A DNA stretch of 64,000 bases from assembly GCF_036289385.1 (NCBI RefSeq), contig NZ_JAYFFH010000008.1, forward strand, positions 1 through 64,000, written 5' to 3'. The DNA comes from Anaerofustis butyriciformans (GTDB lineage: Bacteria; Bacillota; Clostridia; Eubacteriales; Anaerofustaceae). The notes beneath the pieces were generated by a model that worked only from the letters and a program-made list of their open reading frames with translations, searched no databases and was not told the origin of the DNA. This document shows positions 1 through 7,059 of this stretch, piece by piece; within the stretch, counting starts at the first letter, position 1, and the number at the start of each line of letters is the position of its first letter. The position numbers were made by a program, and so were the translations under genes.

Positions 1-106
1 TAAACCTAAAATGTGCATGATGACATCTTCAGCAGTTGCCGTTTCAAATACAATGCTGATGTAATCAATCTTAACGGATAAATTTTTGTGTGTAGTTATA
101 GTGCAT
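1..106 (-). CDS. Replication-initiation factor / relaxase (Rep_trans, Orf20-like), N-terminal fragment, apparent frameshift
   Basis: On the minus strand an AGGAG precedes ATG at 106, which reads MHYNYTQ and then meets a stop. One base out of frame, the strand continues open to the window edge as NLSVKIDYISIVFETATAED, a typical opening of the Rep_trans replication-initiation/relaxase proteins of Tn916-like elements. The switch falls on a run of five T (plus strand) at 83-87. Either a one-base insertion disabled the gene or there is a homopolymer sequencing error. No ATG, GTG or TTG is available in the second frame near the start. Only about 35 codons are visible, so the family call is an inference. 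Confidence 0.45.
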
Positions 107-189
107 TACTCCTTTCGTACTTCCCGTTTTTTTGCGGGGTAAAAATCGTGTTTTGTCCTTTATTTATCACAGTTTCTAGGTACTATGAC

Positions 190-345
190 ATGTATGCGCA
201 GGGCGGTGTTACATATACGCCCTCTGCGAACGCCTTTAGGCGTTCCTTTTCCAAAAGGAACTGTCTGTCCGAACACGTCTGGGGGACGTGCCCCGTCCAG
301 CCAGCCCCTTTTGGAAACCACTATTTTCGGTCTGATAGTCCATGC
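190..345. other. Dense inverted-repeat region, candidate oriT/origin
   Basis: Several stem-loops sit close together upstream of the relaxase-like start: GGGCG/CGCCC (201-222), GAACGCC-TTTA-GGCGTTC (228-245), CACGTC/GACGTG (274-290), and the long-range pair TTTCCAAAAGG/CCTTTTGGAAA (248-258 with 307-317). It is richer in G and C than its surroundings. In Tn916 oriT lies just upstream of orf20, so this is a reasonable candidate. No nick site can be assigned from sequence alone. Confidence 0.35.
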
Positions 346-476
346 TTATTCATGCTATCAAAGTGAAAATGTATCTTCTCTATGCTTACTCAAGCGTGTG
401 ATTGACCTTATCGTGCTTAATCACTCTATCTGATACGATAATAACGCCATTAGAATTACTTGTCAAGAAGTTTTTG

Positions 477-505
477 TTGACTTTTAGATGTAGATTAAGT
501 ATGAT
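477..505 (+). promoter_or_regulatory. Promoter of the XRE regulator
   Basis: TTGACT and TATGAT are separated by exactly 17 bases, with the start codon about 50 bases downstream. The -35 box is half of an inverted repeat GTCAA/TTGAC (about 463-481), which could be an autoregulatory operator for the HTH protein encoded next. Confidence 0.6.
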
Positions 506-555
506 ATGCTTATAAATACCAAGAAAAGCAACGAAAGGAGCGGTTATACTAAGTT

Positions 556-1191
556 ATGGAGCATTACGAAAAGAAAATCAGTTTCTTAGGAGAGAACATA
601 CAGACCATAAGAAAACACAGAGGAATGAAACAACAGGAACTTGCGGATAAAATCGGTATCAATATGCAGAGCCTTTCCAAGATTGAACGAGGTGTGAATT
701 TTCCTACCTTCGATACATTAGAAAAGATAATGGACGTGCTGGGTGTAATGCCCAATGAATTATTATCGGGAGAATGGAAGTATGTTAATCAATCCGAAAA
801 GGAAGTCTGCCAGTTTTTAAGAATTGAAGAACGATTAAATGCAGAACTAAAACATGGACATTATGACAACTTCTTTGACAGCGAGGAAGAATGGCTGGAA
901 TATGAGTTGGAAAAGTTACGGGAATATATTACCGACTACATCAACGGGAAAAGTATTGTAGCGTCCGACCTTTATCCAATCAAAGAATTTATCCAGCATT
1001 TGAAGTTTCAAAAACTGTTAGACCGCTATGATGATTTATACAGCATGGATATGTTCGGGGAAAGCATAGAGGGACATAAATATAGGACACCTTATCAAGT
1101 CGTAAAAATGATAAACCCCAATTCAAAAGAAGATATGGAATTATTACGGGAAGTATTGAAAAATAACCATTTTGATGATGAGGACGAATAA
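556..1191 (+). CDS. XRE-family transcriptional regulator of the mobile element
   Basis: The 211-residue protein has an N-terminal Cro/C1-type helix-turn-helix (residues about 11-66; GENIQTIRKHRG, QQELADKIGI, QSLSKIERG). The C-terminal part is acidic and helical, with no domain I recognise. It starts from ATG at 556 after AAAGGAGCGG. The gene stands alone between its own promoter and a strong terminator, in the region where Tn916-family elements carry regulators such as orf9. A role in controlling transfer or maintenance genes of the element is inferred from position. The C-terminal extension makes it about twice the length of Tn916 Orf9, so it is not a simple orthologue. Confidence 0.8.
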   Translation: MEHYEKKISFLGENIQTIRKHRGMKQQELADKIGINMQSLSKIERGVNFPTFDTLEKIMDVLGVMPNELLSGEWKYVNQSEKEVCQFLRIEERLNAELKHGHYDNFFDSEEEWLEYELEKLREYITDYINGKSIVASDLYPIKEFIQHLKFQKLLDRYDDLYSMDMFGESIEGHKYRTPYQVVKMINPNSKEDMELLREVLKNNHFDDEDE

Positions 1192-1223
1192 CTTTTTCCC
1201 TCTTTGTAGAAGATACAGCAAAC

Positions 1224-1296
1224 AAAAAGCCCAGTAAAGAGTGCAAAGCACCACCAATGGTGGCAAGGCTCTTGACAGGGCTTTTTCTTTTCTGTG
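1224..1296 (+). terminator. Branched terminator after the XRE gene
   Basis: AAAAAGCCC and GGGCTTTTT close an outer stem around inner helices (AAGAG/CTCTT and CCACC/GGTGG) and are followed by a T-rich tract. Confidence 0.7.
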
Positions 1297-1424
1297 GAGG
1301 GTAATCAAGAGGAAGAAAAGATAAAATTTGATTTGTGGTAAATCGGATAATATCAATGAAATTGTCACGGTACAAATTTGGGCTATATAAGGAATAGTAA
1401 CTGGAAGATTGTAGGGTAATCAAA

Positions 1425-1459
1425 AAGGCGTGTATTTTAAATCAGAGATACACGTCTTT
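1425..1459. terminator. Hairpin upstream of the methyltransferase promoter
   Basis: AAAGGCGTGTAT pairs with AGATACACGTCTTT across a short loop. It lies directly before the next promoter and is probably a terminator that insulates the methyltransferase-tetR unit. Confidence 0.4.
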
Positions 1460-1473
1460 GAAATGAATGAAAT

Positions 1474-1519
1474 TCAATGAATTTTATTCATTGACAATCG
1501 TTCATTCACGAGATATAAT
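1474..1519 (+). promoter_or_regulatory. Consensus promoter with overlapping palindromic operator
   Basis: A perfect sigma-A promoter is present: TTGACA (1491-1496), 17-base spacer, TATAAT (1514-1519). A perfect palindrome TCAATGAA-TTTTA-TTCATTGA (1474-1494) overlaps the -35 box. The second gene of the unit encodes a TetR repressor, so this is the obvious candidate for its operator (inference). Confidence 0.7.
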
Positions 1520-1541
1520 TTTAGTGAAAGGAGTTGATTAC

Positions 1542-2153
1542 ATGAATATTACGAAACAAAAATCACAAAAGACTTTTGATAAGCAAGCTGCCGATTATGA
1601 TACAAATATTCAGGGGGAACATGCTCGAAAACTCTATAAGCCGATTATAGAAAATTTAAAAAATAAGAATATACATTCTATATTAGATTTAGGTTGTGGA
1701 ACGGGTGCGTTACTTAAAGAAATAAAAGAATTAAATATAGCAGAACAACTATTTGGAATAGATATATCTCCCAATATGCTTGAAATTGCAAAAAATAAAC
1801 TAGGAAATGATGCAACACTTATCTTAGGCGACTCTGAGAGATTACCTTTTGAAGATAGTTCTTTTGACGCCATTGTATGTAATGACTCATTTCATCATTA
1901 TCCACAACCAGATATTGTAGAGAAAGAAGTGTCTAGGTGTTTAAAGCAAAATGGAGTTTTCATTATCGGTGATTGTTGGCAACCAATCGGAGCAAGACAG
2001 ATAATGAATTACTATATGAAACACAGCAATAGTGGAGATGTAAAGATTTATTCAAAAAAGGAAATGTTGTTATTATTATCAAAAGACTTCCACGAAATTG
2101 AATGGAAATCTTTTGGCACAAGATCTTGTTTAATTATAGCATACAATAATTAA
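1542..2153 (+). CDS. Class I SAM-dependent methyltransferase
   Basis: The 203-residue protein begins at ATG 1542, chosen because GAAAGGAG lies nine bases upstream; an in-frame upstream start would fall inside the promoter. Motif I is ILDLGCGTG (about residues 48-56), followed by FGIDISPNMLEIA, SERLPFEDSSFDAIVCNDSFHHY in separate conserved blocks, and VFIIGDCW. This is the UbiE/Methyltransf_11 pattern for small-molecule or biomolecule methylation. The substrate is unknown. It forms an operon with the following tetR gene behind a consensus promoter with a palindrome. Tn6218-like elements are reported to carry a methyltransferase and a TetR gene as cargo, which fits. Confidence 0.85.
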   Translation: MNITKQKSQKTFDKQAADYDTNIQGEHARKLYKPIIENLKNKNIHSILDLGCGTGALLKEIKELNIAEQLFGIDISPNMLEIAKNKLGNDATLILGDSERLPFEDSSFDAIVCNDSFHHYPQPDIVEKEVSRCLKQNGVFIIGDCWQPIGARQIMNYYMKHSNSGDVKIYSKKEMLLLLSKDFHEIEWKSFGTRSCLIIAYNN

Positions 2154-2176
2154 ACCGCAAGAAAGGAAAGAAAACA

Positions 2177-2737
2177 ATGCGTATTTCAAAAGAACCAGAG
2201 GAACGTAAACAAGAAATTTTAGAAACAGCCATTAAATTATTTAGTGTAAATGGGTTTGAAAAAACTTCAATATCAGACATAGCAAAAGAAATTGGAATAG
2301 CACAAGGATTATGTTATAGATATTTCCCATCAAAAGATGTACTTTTTCAGTCTGCTATCAATGAATATTCAAATATTTTAGTCGCCAATATGACAAAAAA
2401 TATAAATATAAAAAAGGATAGTTTAAAAGATATTTTGCGGAAGATGATACTTTTTGCAGAACAAGAAGATGATACATATTATCCAGTTTTTCATAATAAC
2501 CAAAATAAAAATTTCCATAATTTATTAACATTGAATGTATGTGAAAAACTTTTTCCTATTGTATCTGAAATTATTGAAAGAGCAAATTACACAAATGAAA
2601 TACAAGTCAATGATGTTGAAATGTATGCCAGTTTTTGCATATATGGACAACTAGGAATTATTTTAAATACCGATATATCAATTAAAGAAAAGAGTTCACG
2701 GATAAAGGCATTTTTTAGGGACTTGTTTAGGCTTTAA
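2177..2737 (+). CDS. TetR/AcrR-family transcriptional regulator
   Basis: The 186-residue protein has an N-terminal TetR DNA-binding domain (EERKQEILETAIKLFSVNGF, then TSISDIAKEIGIAQGLCYRYF, residues about 8-52) and a divergent helical ligand-binding part. It starts after AAGAAAGGAAAG, 23 bases behind the methyltransferase gene, so the two are co-transcribed. It probably represses its own operon through the palindrome at 1474-1494; the inducer is unknown. A CCCTGCC/GGCAGGG hairpin follows the stop codon. Confidence 0.85.
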   Translation: MRISKEPEERKQEILETAIKLFSVNGFEKTSISDIAKEIGIAQGLCYRYFPSKDVLFQSAINEYSNILVANMTKNINIKKDSLKDILRKMILFAEQEDDTYYPVFHNNQNKNFHNLLTLNVCEKLFPIVSEIIERANYTNEIQVNDVEMYASFCIYGQLGIILNTDISIKEKSSRIKAFFRDLFRL

Positions 2738-2743
2738 ATCTTC

Positions 2744-2768
2744 CCCTGCCAAAAGGCAGGGAATATTT
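2744..2768 (+). terminator. Terminator after tetR
   Basis: Perfect 7-bp stem CCCTGCC-AAAA-GGCAGGG begins seven bases after the tetR stop and is followed by an AT-rich tract. Confidence 0.6.
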
Positions 2769-2847
2769 ATTATAATTCGTCCATACGAATTACCTCCTGC
2801 AATATAGTCAGAGAGGAAACCCCTCTACCTAATAGCCACAGGAGATA

Positions 2848-2976
2848 ATGATTGTTGAGGATTTTGAAAAAATTAATGGGTATTTGGATTATTGTGCGGA
2901 ATTTGTGTATGTTGAAATGGATTTAAAATTGATTCAGCAATTTTTCTACTTTAACAAACGCCCTTTAATTGAATAA
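2848..2976 (+). CDS. Small acidic protein of 42 residues
   Basis: ATG at 2848 is preceded by ACAGGAGATA and reads 42 codons (MIVEDFEKINGYLDYC...FNKRPLIE). The product is acidic and aromatic-rich, without a signal peptide or membrane segment. The upstream 80 bases contain two small hairpins (AATTCG/CGAATT and GAGAGG/CCCCTC). I do not recognise the family. It lies between tetR and the cfr(B) promoter and may be a leftover element gene. Confidence 0.4.
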   Translation: MIVEDFEKINGYLDYCAEFVYVEMDLKLIQQFFYFNKRPLIE

Positions 2977-3127
2977 CTTACTTTAAAGAAAACTGGATAT
3001 TTATGTTGAAATAAGAACAAAATTGTGAATGGTTTAACTTAAATGTTAACGGTAAACGGTGCAGGTTAGTTTAACTACATTTATATCCAAAATTGTTTGT
3101 TTTTCAAATTACATGTATTTTTTTGAG
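2977..3127. other. Intergenic stretch before the cfr(B) promoter
   Basis: This AT-rich stretch contains TTAAC/GTTAAC-type repeats around 3030-3075. No ORF, RNA or convincing terminator is seen. Confidence 0.3.
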
Positions 3128-3156
3128 TTTACATAGGGAAAGATTTATGGTATACT
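3128..3156 (+). promoter_or_regulatory. Promoter of leader ORF and cfr(B)
   Basis: TTTACA (3128-3133), a 17-base spacer and TATACT (3151-3156). The predicted transcript begins about 30 bases before the leader ORF and about 200 bases before cfr(B). Confidence 0.65.
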
Positions 3157-3193
3157 ATTTAACACTTATATTGACAAGAAAGAGGTGAAAGCA

Positions 3194-3358
3194 ATGTTAA
3201 CTGTTTTTAGAATTTTGTTTGGTAAAAATGCAAAAGTTGGTAATCGTTCGGCATACAAAGGGAGTAGTCTGTCCTTTTTTAAGCCATATAACCATACAAA
3301 AACAGTTATCGGAGCTTTTCCTCTACGGCAAACAAACCAGAGTTATATGGAAGGATGA
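3194..3358 (+). CDS. 54-residue leader peptide upstream of cfr(B)
   Basis: ATG at 3194 follows AGAGGTGAAAGC and reads 54 codons (MLTVFRILFGKNAKVGNRSA...TNQSYMEG), ending six bases before the cfr(B) ATG. Its stop lies within the cfr(B) ribosome-binding region (GGATGAGAAAAC), so the two are translationally close. Genes for ribosome-targeting resistance often have translated leaders that sense stalled ribosomes. Whether this one acts so is an inference; no clear stem pairing with the cfr(B) start was identified. The peptide is basic and resembles no family I know. Confidence 0.5.
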   Translation: MLTVFRILFGKNAKVGNRSAYKGSSLSFFKPYNHTKTVIGAFPLRQTNQSYMEG

Positions 3359-3364
3359 GAAAAC

Positions 3365-4414
3365 ATGCAACAAAAAAATAAGTATATAAGAATTCAAGAG
3401 TTCTTGAAGCAGAATAAATTTCCTAATTATAGAATGAAACAAATTACAAATGCTATATTCCCAGGGAGAATAAATAATTTCAACGAAATAACGGTTCTTC
3501 CTAAATCACTAAGAGATATGTTAATTGAGGAGTTTGGAGAATCGATTTTAAATATTGTTCCTTTAAAAGCACAACAATCTACACAAGTTTCAAAAGTCTT
3601 ATTTGGAATTTCAGGAGACGAAAAAATAGAAACGGTAAATATGAAATATAAAGCTGGTTGGGAGTCATTTTGTATATCATCGCAGTGCGGTTGTAATTTT
3701 GGTTGTAAATTTTGTGCAACTGGAGATATAGGTTTAAAACGTAACTTAACTTCAGATGAAATTACTGACCAGATTTTGTACTTTCACTTACAAGGGCATT
3801 CAATTGACAGTATTTCTTTTATGGGAATGGGAGAAGCATTAGCGAATGTACAAGTTTTTGATGCTTTAAATGTACTTACAGATCCTGCGTTGTTTGCTTT
3901 AAGTCCGCGTAGGTTATCTATATCCACTATAGGAATTATTCCAAACATTAAAAAATTGACTCAAAACTATCCGCAGGTCAACCTGACATTTTCATTACAT
4001 TCTCCTTTTAATGAACAGCGAAGTGAGTTAATGCCAATTAATGAACGCTACCCATTATCAGATGTGATGGATACATTAGATGAGCATATACGAGTAACCT
4101 CAAAAAAAGTTTATATTGCTTATATTATGTTGCACGGAGTTAATGATTCTATTGAACATGCGAAAGAAGTCGTAAACCTTTTAAGAGGTAGATATAGGAG
4201 TGGGAACTTGTATCATGTGAACATCATTAGATATAACCCGACTGTTAGTTCACGGATGCGGTTTGAAGAAGCAAATGAGAAATGTCTTGTCAACTTTTAT
4301 AAAGAATTAAAGTCAGCAGGAATTAAAGTTACCATTAGAAGTCAATTTGGCATTGATATAGACGCTGCTTGCGGTCAATTGTATGGAAACTATCAAAAAA
4401 CCAATAGCCAGTAA
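3365..4414 (+). CDS. cfr(B): 23S rRNA (adenine-2503-C8)-methyltransferase Cfr(B)
   Basis: The 349-residue radical-SAM enzyme adds a methyl group at C8 of A2503 in 23S rRNA, blocking phenicols, lincosamides, oxazolidinones, pleuromutilins and streptogramin A. The cluster motif is CX3CX2C (CNFGCKFC, about residues 112-119). The catalytic cysteine lies near the C-terminus (IDAACGQLYGN), and the flanking SFMGMGEALAN and STIGIIPNIKK motifs are conserved. C8-type proteins differ from housekeeping RlmN by sequence, and this one matches my memory of Cfr(B) rather than Cfr(A), including the length. Start ATG 3365 follows GGATGAG. It is expressed from the promoter at 3128 through a 54-codon leader and is followed by a hairpin. 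The sequence appears intact, so resistance is expected. Confidence 0.93.
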   Translation: MQQKNKYIRIQEFLKQNKFPNYRMKQITNAIFPGRINNFNEITVLPKSLRDMLIEEFGESILNIVPLKAQQSTQVSKVLFGISGDEKIETVNMKYKAGWESFCISSQCGCNFGCKFCATGDIGLKRNLTSDEITDQILYFHLQGHSIDSISFMGMGEALANVQVFDALNVLTDPALFALSPRRLSISTIGIIPNIKKLTQNYPQVNLTFSLHSPFNEQRSELMPINERYPLSDVMDTLDEHIRVTSKKVYIAYIMLHGVNDSIEHAKEVVNLLRGRYRSGNLYHVNIIRYNPTVSSRMRFEEANEKCLVNFYKELKSAGIKVTIRSQFGIDIDAACGQLYGNYQKTNSQ

Positions 4415-4451
4415 CTTGAGGTGAGAGTGATGTTTAGAACGTGGGAAGTAC

Positions 4452-4493
4452 CCTAATAATTTATTTAGTAACGATAAATAAACTTATTAGGAT
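4452..4493 (+). terminator. Hairpin after cfr(B)
   Basis: CCTAATAATTTATTTA pairs with TAAATAAACTTATTAGG (one bulge) 37 bases after the cfr(B) stop. It is followed by an AT-rich tract rather than a clean T run. Confidence 0.5.
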
Positions 4494-4497
4494 ATTT

Positions 4498-4613
4498 ATG
4501 ATAAAAGGAATCTTAGAAAGAAAAATAGGCATCACTCAAGTGGAGCTAAAAAGTCGTTTGTAAAAATTGAAACTGCAATTAAATTATTGAATGTGAAAAA
4601 TGGTGATGATTAG
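4498..4613 (+). pseudogene. Remnant of an XRE-type HTH regulator
   Basis: Two overlapping frames carry pieces of a Cro/C1 helix-turn-helix protein. One frame gives ILERKIGITQVELKSRL-stop from ATG 4498; the other gives KIETAIKLLNVKNGDD-stop ending at 4613. In intact proteins these pieces flank the recognition helix. The middle is missing and the frames disagree, so this is a decayed, internally deleted gene. Confidence 0.4.
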
Positions 4614-5114
4614 TGTTAAACAAAAAAATAATTTCAGTCAAAGTATCAGTAGAGATCATGTAGTCATTACGGATTTTTGGACGTTGACTGACAATAATGA
4701 AATTCAACTACCGTCCAACATGGAAATTATATGCAATAATTATTTGAAGAGTTTGAAATTGATGTATCAGAAGATTACTCTAAACAGTAGTTGGAAAAAT
4801 TTGTCATGCGAGAATTGCGGATGCAGTGAATTATTGATAATCAGGTGGAAGACAGTAGTGTATCCAATGAAGAGATGAACACGAATACCAAAAATCACTT
4901 AAAATAAGGTGGATATGCAAAAGGAATACAATCGTGTTATCCTTGATATGAAAAGCAAGAAAAGAAATGGGAAACATTTGTTCTCAATTTAAAAAGGCAA
5001 CGTCAATTGAAATATTTATAATTTCGCTTATCTAAAAGGCCTTAGAGCATATTTTAATGAACAAAATTGAAAGGACTGAACCTATAATAATGATTCACTA
5101 ATCCATAAACTATT
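4614..5114. other. Decayed stretch between cfr(B) and the MATE remnant
   Basis: This stretch of 500 bases contains no convincing gene. One open frame (4600-4878) lacks a ribosome binding site, has no recognisable domain and overlaps the HTH remnant. Short open pieces in other frames suggest degraded coding DNA. It ends abruptly at the truncated MATE gene, consistent with a deletion scar. Confidence 0.4.
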
Positions 5115-6056
5115 TTGTATTTATACTTTACAGCCATTTTAAGAAGTTTTGGCAATACTATGTTTCAAGCAGTTGCAATGCTTGTGTCTACTTTATTGAA
5201 TGCTATTTTAGATCCTATTTTCATTAACATAATTGGATTTCACGGAGCGGCAATCGCAACCTTAATATCACAGATTATTTGTTTGGCGTTTATGTGCATT
5301 TATATTTATCGTAAAAAATTATTTAACCTTTCACTATCTGATTTTGATACAAAAGAGATTATGCCGTTTGTAAAAAATGCTGTGCCGTCTGTCATTCAAC
5401 AAAGTATTCCTGCTATTAGTACAACATTTTTAACTGCTATTGTTAGTACTTATAGTATTTCTGCTATTGCTGGCTACGGAGTTGCTGGAAAATTAGAAAT
5501 GATATTATTTTATCCTGCTATGGCTCTTAATATGGTGTTGACTTCAATCGTAGGGCAATGTATTGGAGCACAACGTATCGACAGAGCAAAGAATTATCTG
5601 AAATTGGCGTTAAAATATGGTATTGTTGTTTCAAGTGTATTATCAGCAGTTGTTATTTTCTTCTCTAAACAGTTGGCAAAATTGTTTGTTTCCAACGTAG
5701 CTGTAACAAATGTTGTCAGCCATTATTTTTTAATTGTTAGTATCGGTTATGTTCTTTACACTATTACTAGTTGCTACTTAGGTACTTTAAATGGTATAGG
5801 AAAACCAACAAAAAGTATGATACTAATGATATTCTACTATATTATTATTCGTATTCCTTTTGCCTATCTATTATCTTGGCTGGCAGAAAATTTAAATGGT
5901 GTTTGGATAGCGATTTTAATCAGTCACATAGTCGCCTGCATTATAACTATTTTAACAAGTAATCAAATTATTAAGCGGTTATATGGAAAACTTTATGATA
6001 GGACTAAAAAAGCAAGATATAAAAGCATTGAAAGTAACTGCTGTGGAAAGTTTTAG
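5115..6056 (+). pseudogene. MATE-family multidrug efflux protein, 5'-truncated
   Basis: The 313 codons match the C-terminal two thirds of a MATE (NorM/DinF-type) cation-coupled antiporter: FTAILRSFGNT at the beginning corresponds to about residue 150 of the usual 440-460. Roughly eight hydrophobic segments follow, with conserved blocks PSVIQQSIPAIS and LGTLNGIGKPTKSM. There is no ATG and no Shine-Dalgarno at the open-frame start (TTG 5115), and no N-terminal half in any frame upstream. The first four helices and half the transport core are missing, so function is unlikely. Tn6218-like elements are reported to carry a MATE cargo gene. Confidence 0.75.
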
Positions 6057-6125
6057 GAATAATCTTATACGATTATGCACTACCTAACAGCATTTTATCA
6101 ACAACTAAATATTTTACAATATTAA

Positions 6126-6164
6126 AAGTTCGTACAGACGGTATATTTTGTACGGACTTTTTTC
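6126..6164 (+). terminator. Terminator before orf7
   Basis: AAGTTCGTAC and GTACGGACTT form a 10-bp stem with one G:U pair, followed by TTTTTT. Confidence 0.75.
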
Positions 6165-6247
6165 TTGTTCTTCTTTTTGTATTTTCCAAAGATATAGACG
6201 GTATCTCCGTTTATATATTTCAGCGTATGCGGAAAGGAGGTGAGATT

Positions 6248-6667
6248 ATGAACCCATCTTCTTTCGAGCATATCGTTAGAATACAGTTTAATGCTTTGAT
6301 GATGACTGTTATTAAATGCACAGTAAAAAACAGAAACAGACAGTTTGCAAGACGTTCTAAGCGTGAAGTTTTATTCTGTGAATTATCAGATACGAAAAAT
6401 GTTGAATGTGTAACTAAGGATAACTATTCTTGTGATTACATTTCGTTTGAAGTCTTGAATTTTACAATTCAAATATCAAATGAGAAACTTGCTGTTGCTT
6501 TATATAAGTTATCGAATAAAGAGCGTGATGTAATTCTATTACGCTATTTTCAAAGTATGAGCGACCAAGAAATAGCCGAATTATATCATGTATCACGTTC
6601 TGCTATTTATCGCAGAAGAAGTAACGGATTGAAGAAACTAAAAACAGTATTGAAAGAAAGGAATTGA
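6248..6667 (+). CDS. Sigma-70-like factor, Tn916 Orf7 family
   Basis: The 139-residue protein has a C-terminal sigma region 4-type HTH (KLSNKERDVILLRYFQSMSD, QEIAELYHVSRSAIYRRRS, residues about 84-125). Start ATG 6248 is chosen because AAAGGAGGTG sits just before it; an upstream in-frame ATG at 6227 lies 5' of that site. Tn916 Orf7 has the same length and position, and is thought to help drive transcription of the excision/transfer genes. It is followed five bases later by orf8. In Tn916 xis and int come next; here they do not. Confidence 0.85.
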   Translation: MNPSSFEHIVRIQFNALMMTVIKCTVKNRNRQFARRSKREVLFCELSDTKNVECVTKDNYSCDYISFEVLNFTIQISNEKLAVALYKLSNKERDVILLRYFQSMSDQEIAELYHVSRSAIYRRRSNGLKKLKTVLKERN

Positions 6668-6671
6668 ACCA

Positions 6672-6911
6672 ATGAAAAAAGAATATGGCTACCCTACATT
6701 AAAAGTAATATGTCAAGCGTCTGCTGGAAATGAAACTGCCATAAGAGAGATTTTGAAGTTTTATGACGCTTATATATGTAAATTATGCTTGCGTCCGTTT
6801 TACCACTCTGAAAGTGGTAAAATCATTATGCAGGTTGATGAAGAATTAAAAGGTCAAATCCATACAGAAATGATGAAAGCAATCTTGAAATTTGAAATCA
6901 GAGTAAAATAA
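6672..6911 (+). CDS. Helix-turn-helix protein, Tn916 Orf8 family
   Basis: The 79-residue protein fits the short HTH domain family found immediately before xis in conjugative transposons (LKVICQASAGNETAIREILKFYDAYICKLC, given here as a pattern across residues about 9-38). It starts four bases after orf7 and probably shares its transcript. Tn916 Orf8 is of similar size and is implicated, with Orf7, in regulating excision genes. The stop at 6911 is followed within 25 bases by a hairpin and then the element terminus. Confidence 0.8.
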   Translation: MKKEYGYPTLKVICQASAGNETAIREILKFYDAYICKLCLRPFYHSESGKIIMQVDEELKGQIHTEMMKAILKFEIRVK

Positions 6912-6933
6912 TCATACTACATGAATGAAAAAC

Positions 6934-6964
6934 GGGAGATACACAGATATTTGTGCTATCTCCC
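6934..6964 (+). terminator. Hairpin near the element's right end
   Basis: GGGAGATA and TATCTCCC enclose an inner CACA/TGTG pair. The T-rich tract GTTGTTTTTG follows. It is placed where the terminator after int would normally be. Confidence 0.6.
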
Positions 6965-6999
6965 ATGTTGTTTTTGTGTCATATCAAGGCTCATTCAAT

Positions 7000-7021
7000 C
7001 GTGGTAAATTCGTGGTAAAAT
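7000..7021. repeat. Tandem DR2-like integrase arm sites
   Basis: CGTGGTAAATT is followed directly by CGTGGTAAAAT. The Tn916 integrase N-terminal domain binds DR2 repeats containing AGTAGTAAATT near the transposon ends, and these repeats match that pattern. This marks the right terminus of the element. Confidence 0.6.
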
Positions 7022-7031
7022 GAATAGTTTT

Positions 7032-7059
7032 CTATACTTCAAAATGTTTGAAAGTATAG
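7032..7059. repeat. Inverted repeat at the element-chromosome junction
   Basis: CTATACTTCAAA and TTTGAAAGTATAG are separated by ATG; the arms differ by one extra A. The chromosomal reading frame resumes inside the right arm, so the crossover point is probably within or next to this palindrome. Confidence 0.5.

Larger units (their letters stand above)
1..7050. mobile_element. Tn916/Tn6218-like element carrying cfr(B), right-hand part
   Basis: The block combines a Rep_trans-type relaxase start, an XRE regulator, a resistance cargo with cfr(B), and Orf7-like sigma and Orf8-like HTH genes in the order seen at the right side of Tn916-family elements. It ends in two tandem 11-bp repeats resembling the DR2 arm sites bound by Tn916 integrase. 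cfr(B) is known from Tn6218 of Clostridioides difficile and from Enterococcus, so a Tn6218-like identity is inferred. The left end lies outside the window. No xis or int is found at the right end. Base composition is visibly less AT-rich than the chromosome that follows. Confidence 0.8.

Noticed and set aside
88..433. Two overlapping plus-strand open frames of 82-92 codons
   Set aside because: No ribosome binding site, cysteine/proline-rich odd composition, and they run through a region of dense inverted repeats; better explained as non-coding.
989..1423. Minus-strand frame of 144 codons overlapping the XRE gene end and its terminator
   Set aside because: It crosses a terminator hairpin and lies antisense to a well-supported gene; no initiation signal.
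4600..4878. 92-codon plus-strand frame with a CxxC-like segment
   Set aside because: No Shine-Dalgarno, overlaps an HTH remnant, no recognised domain; probably debris of older genes.
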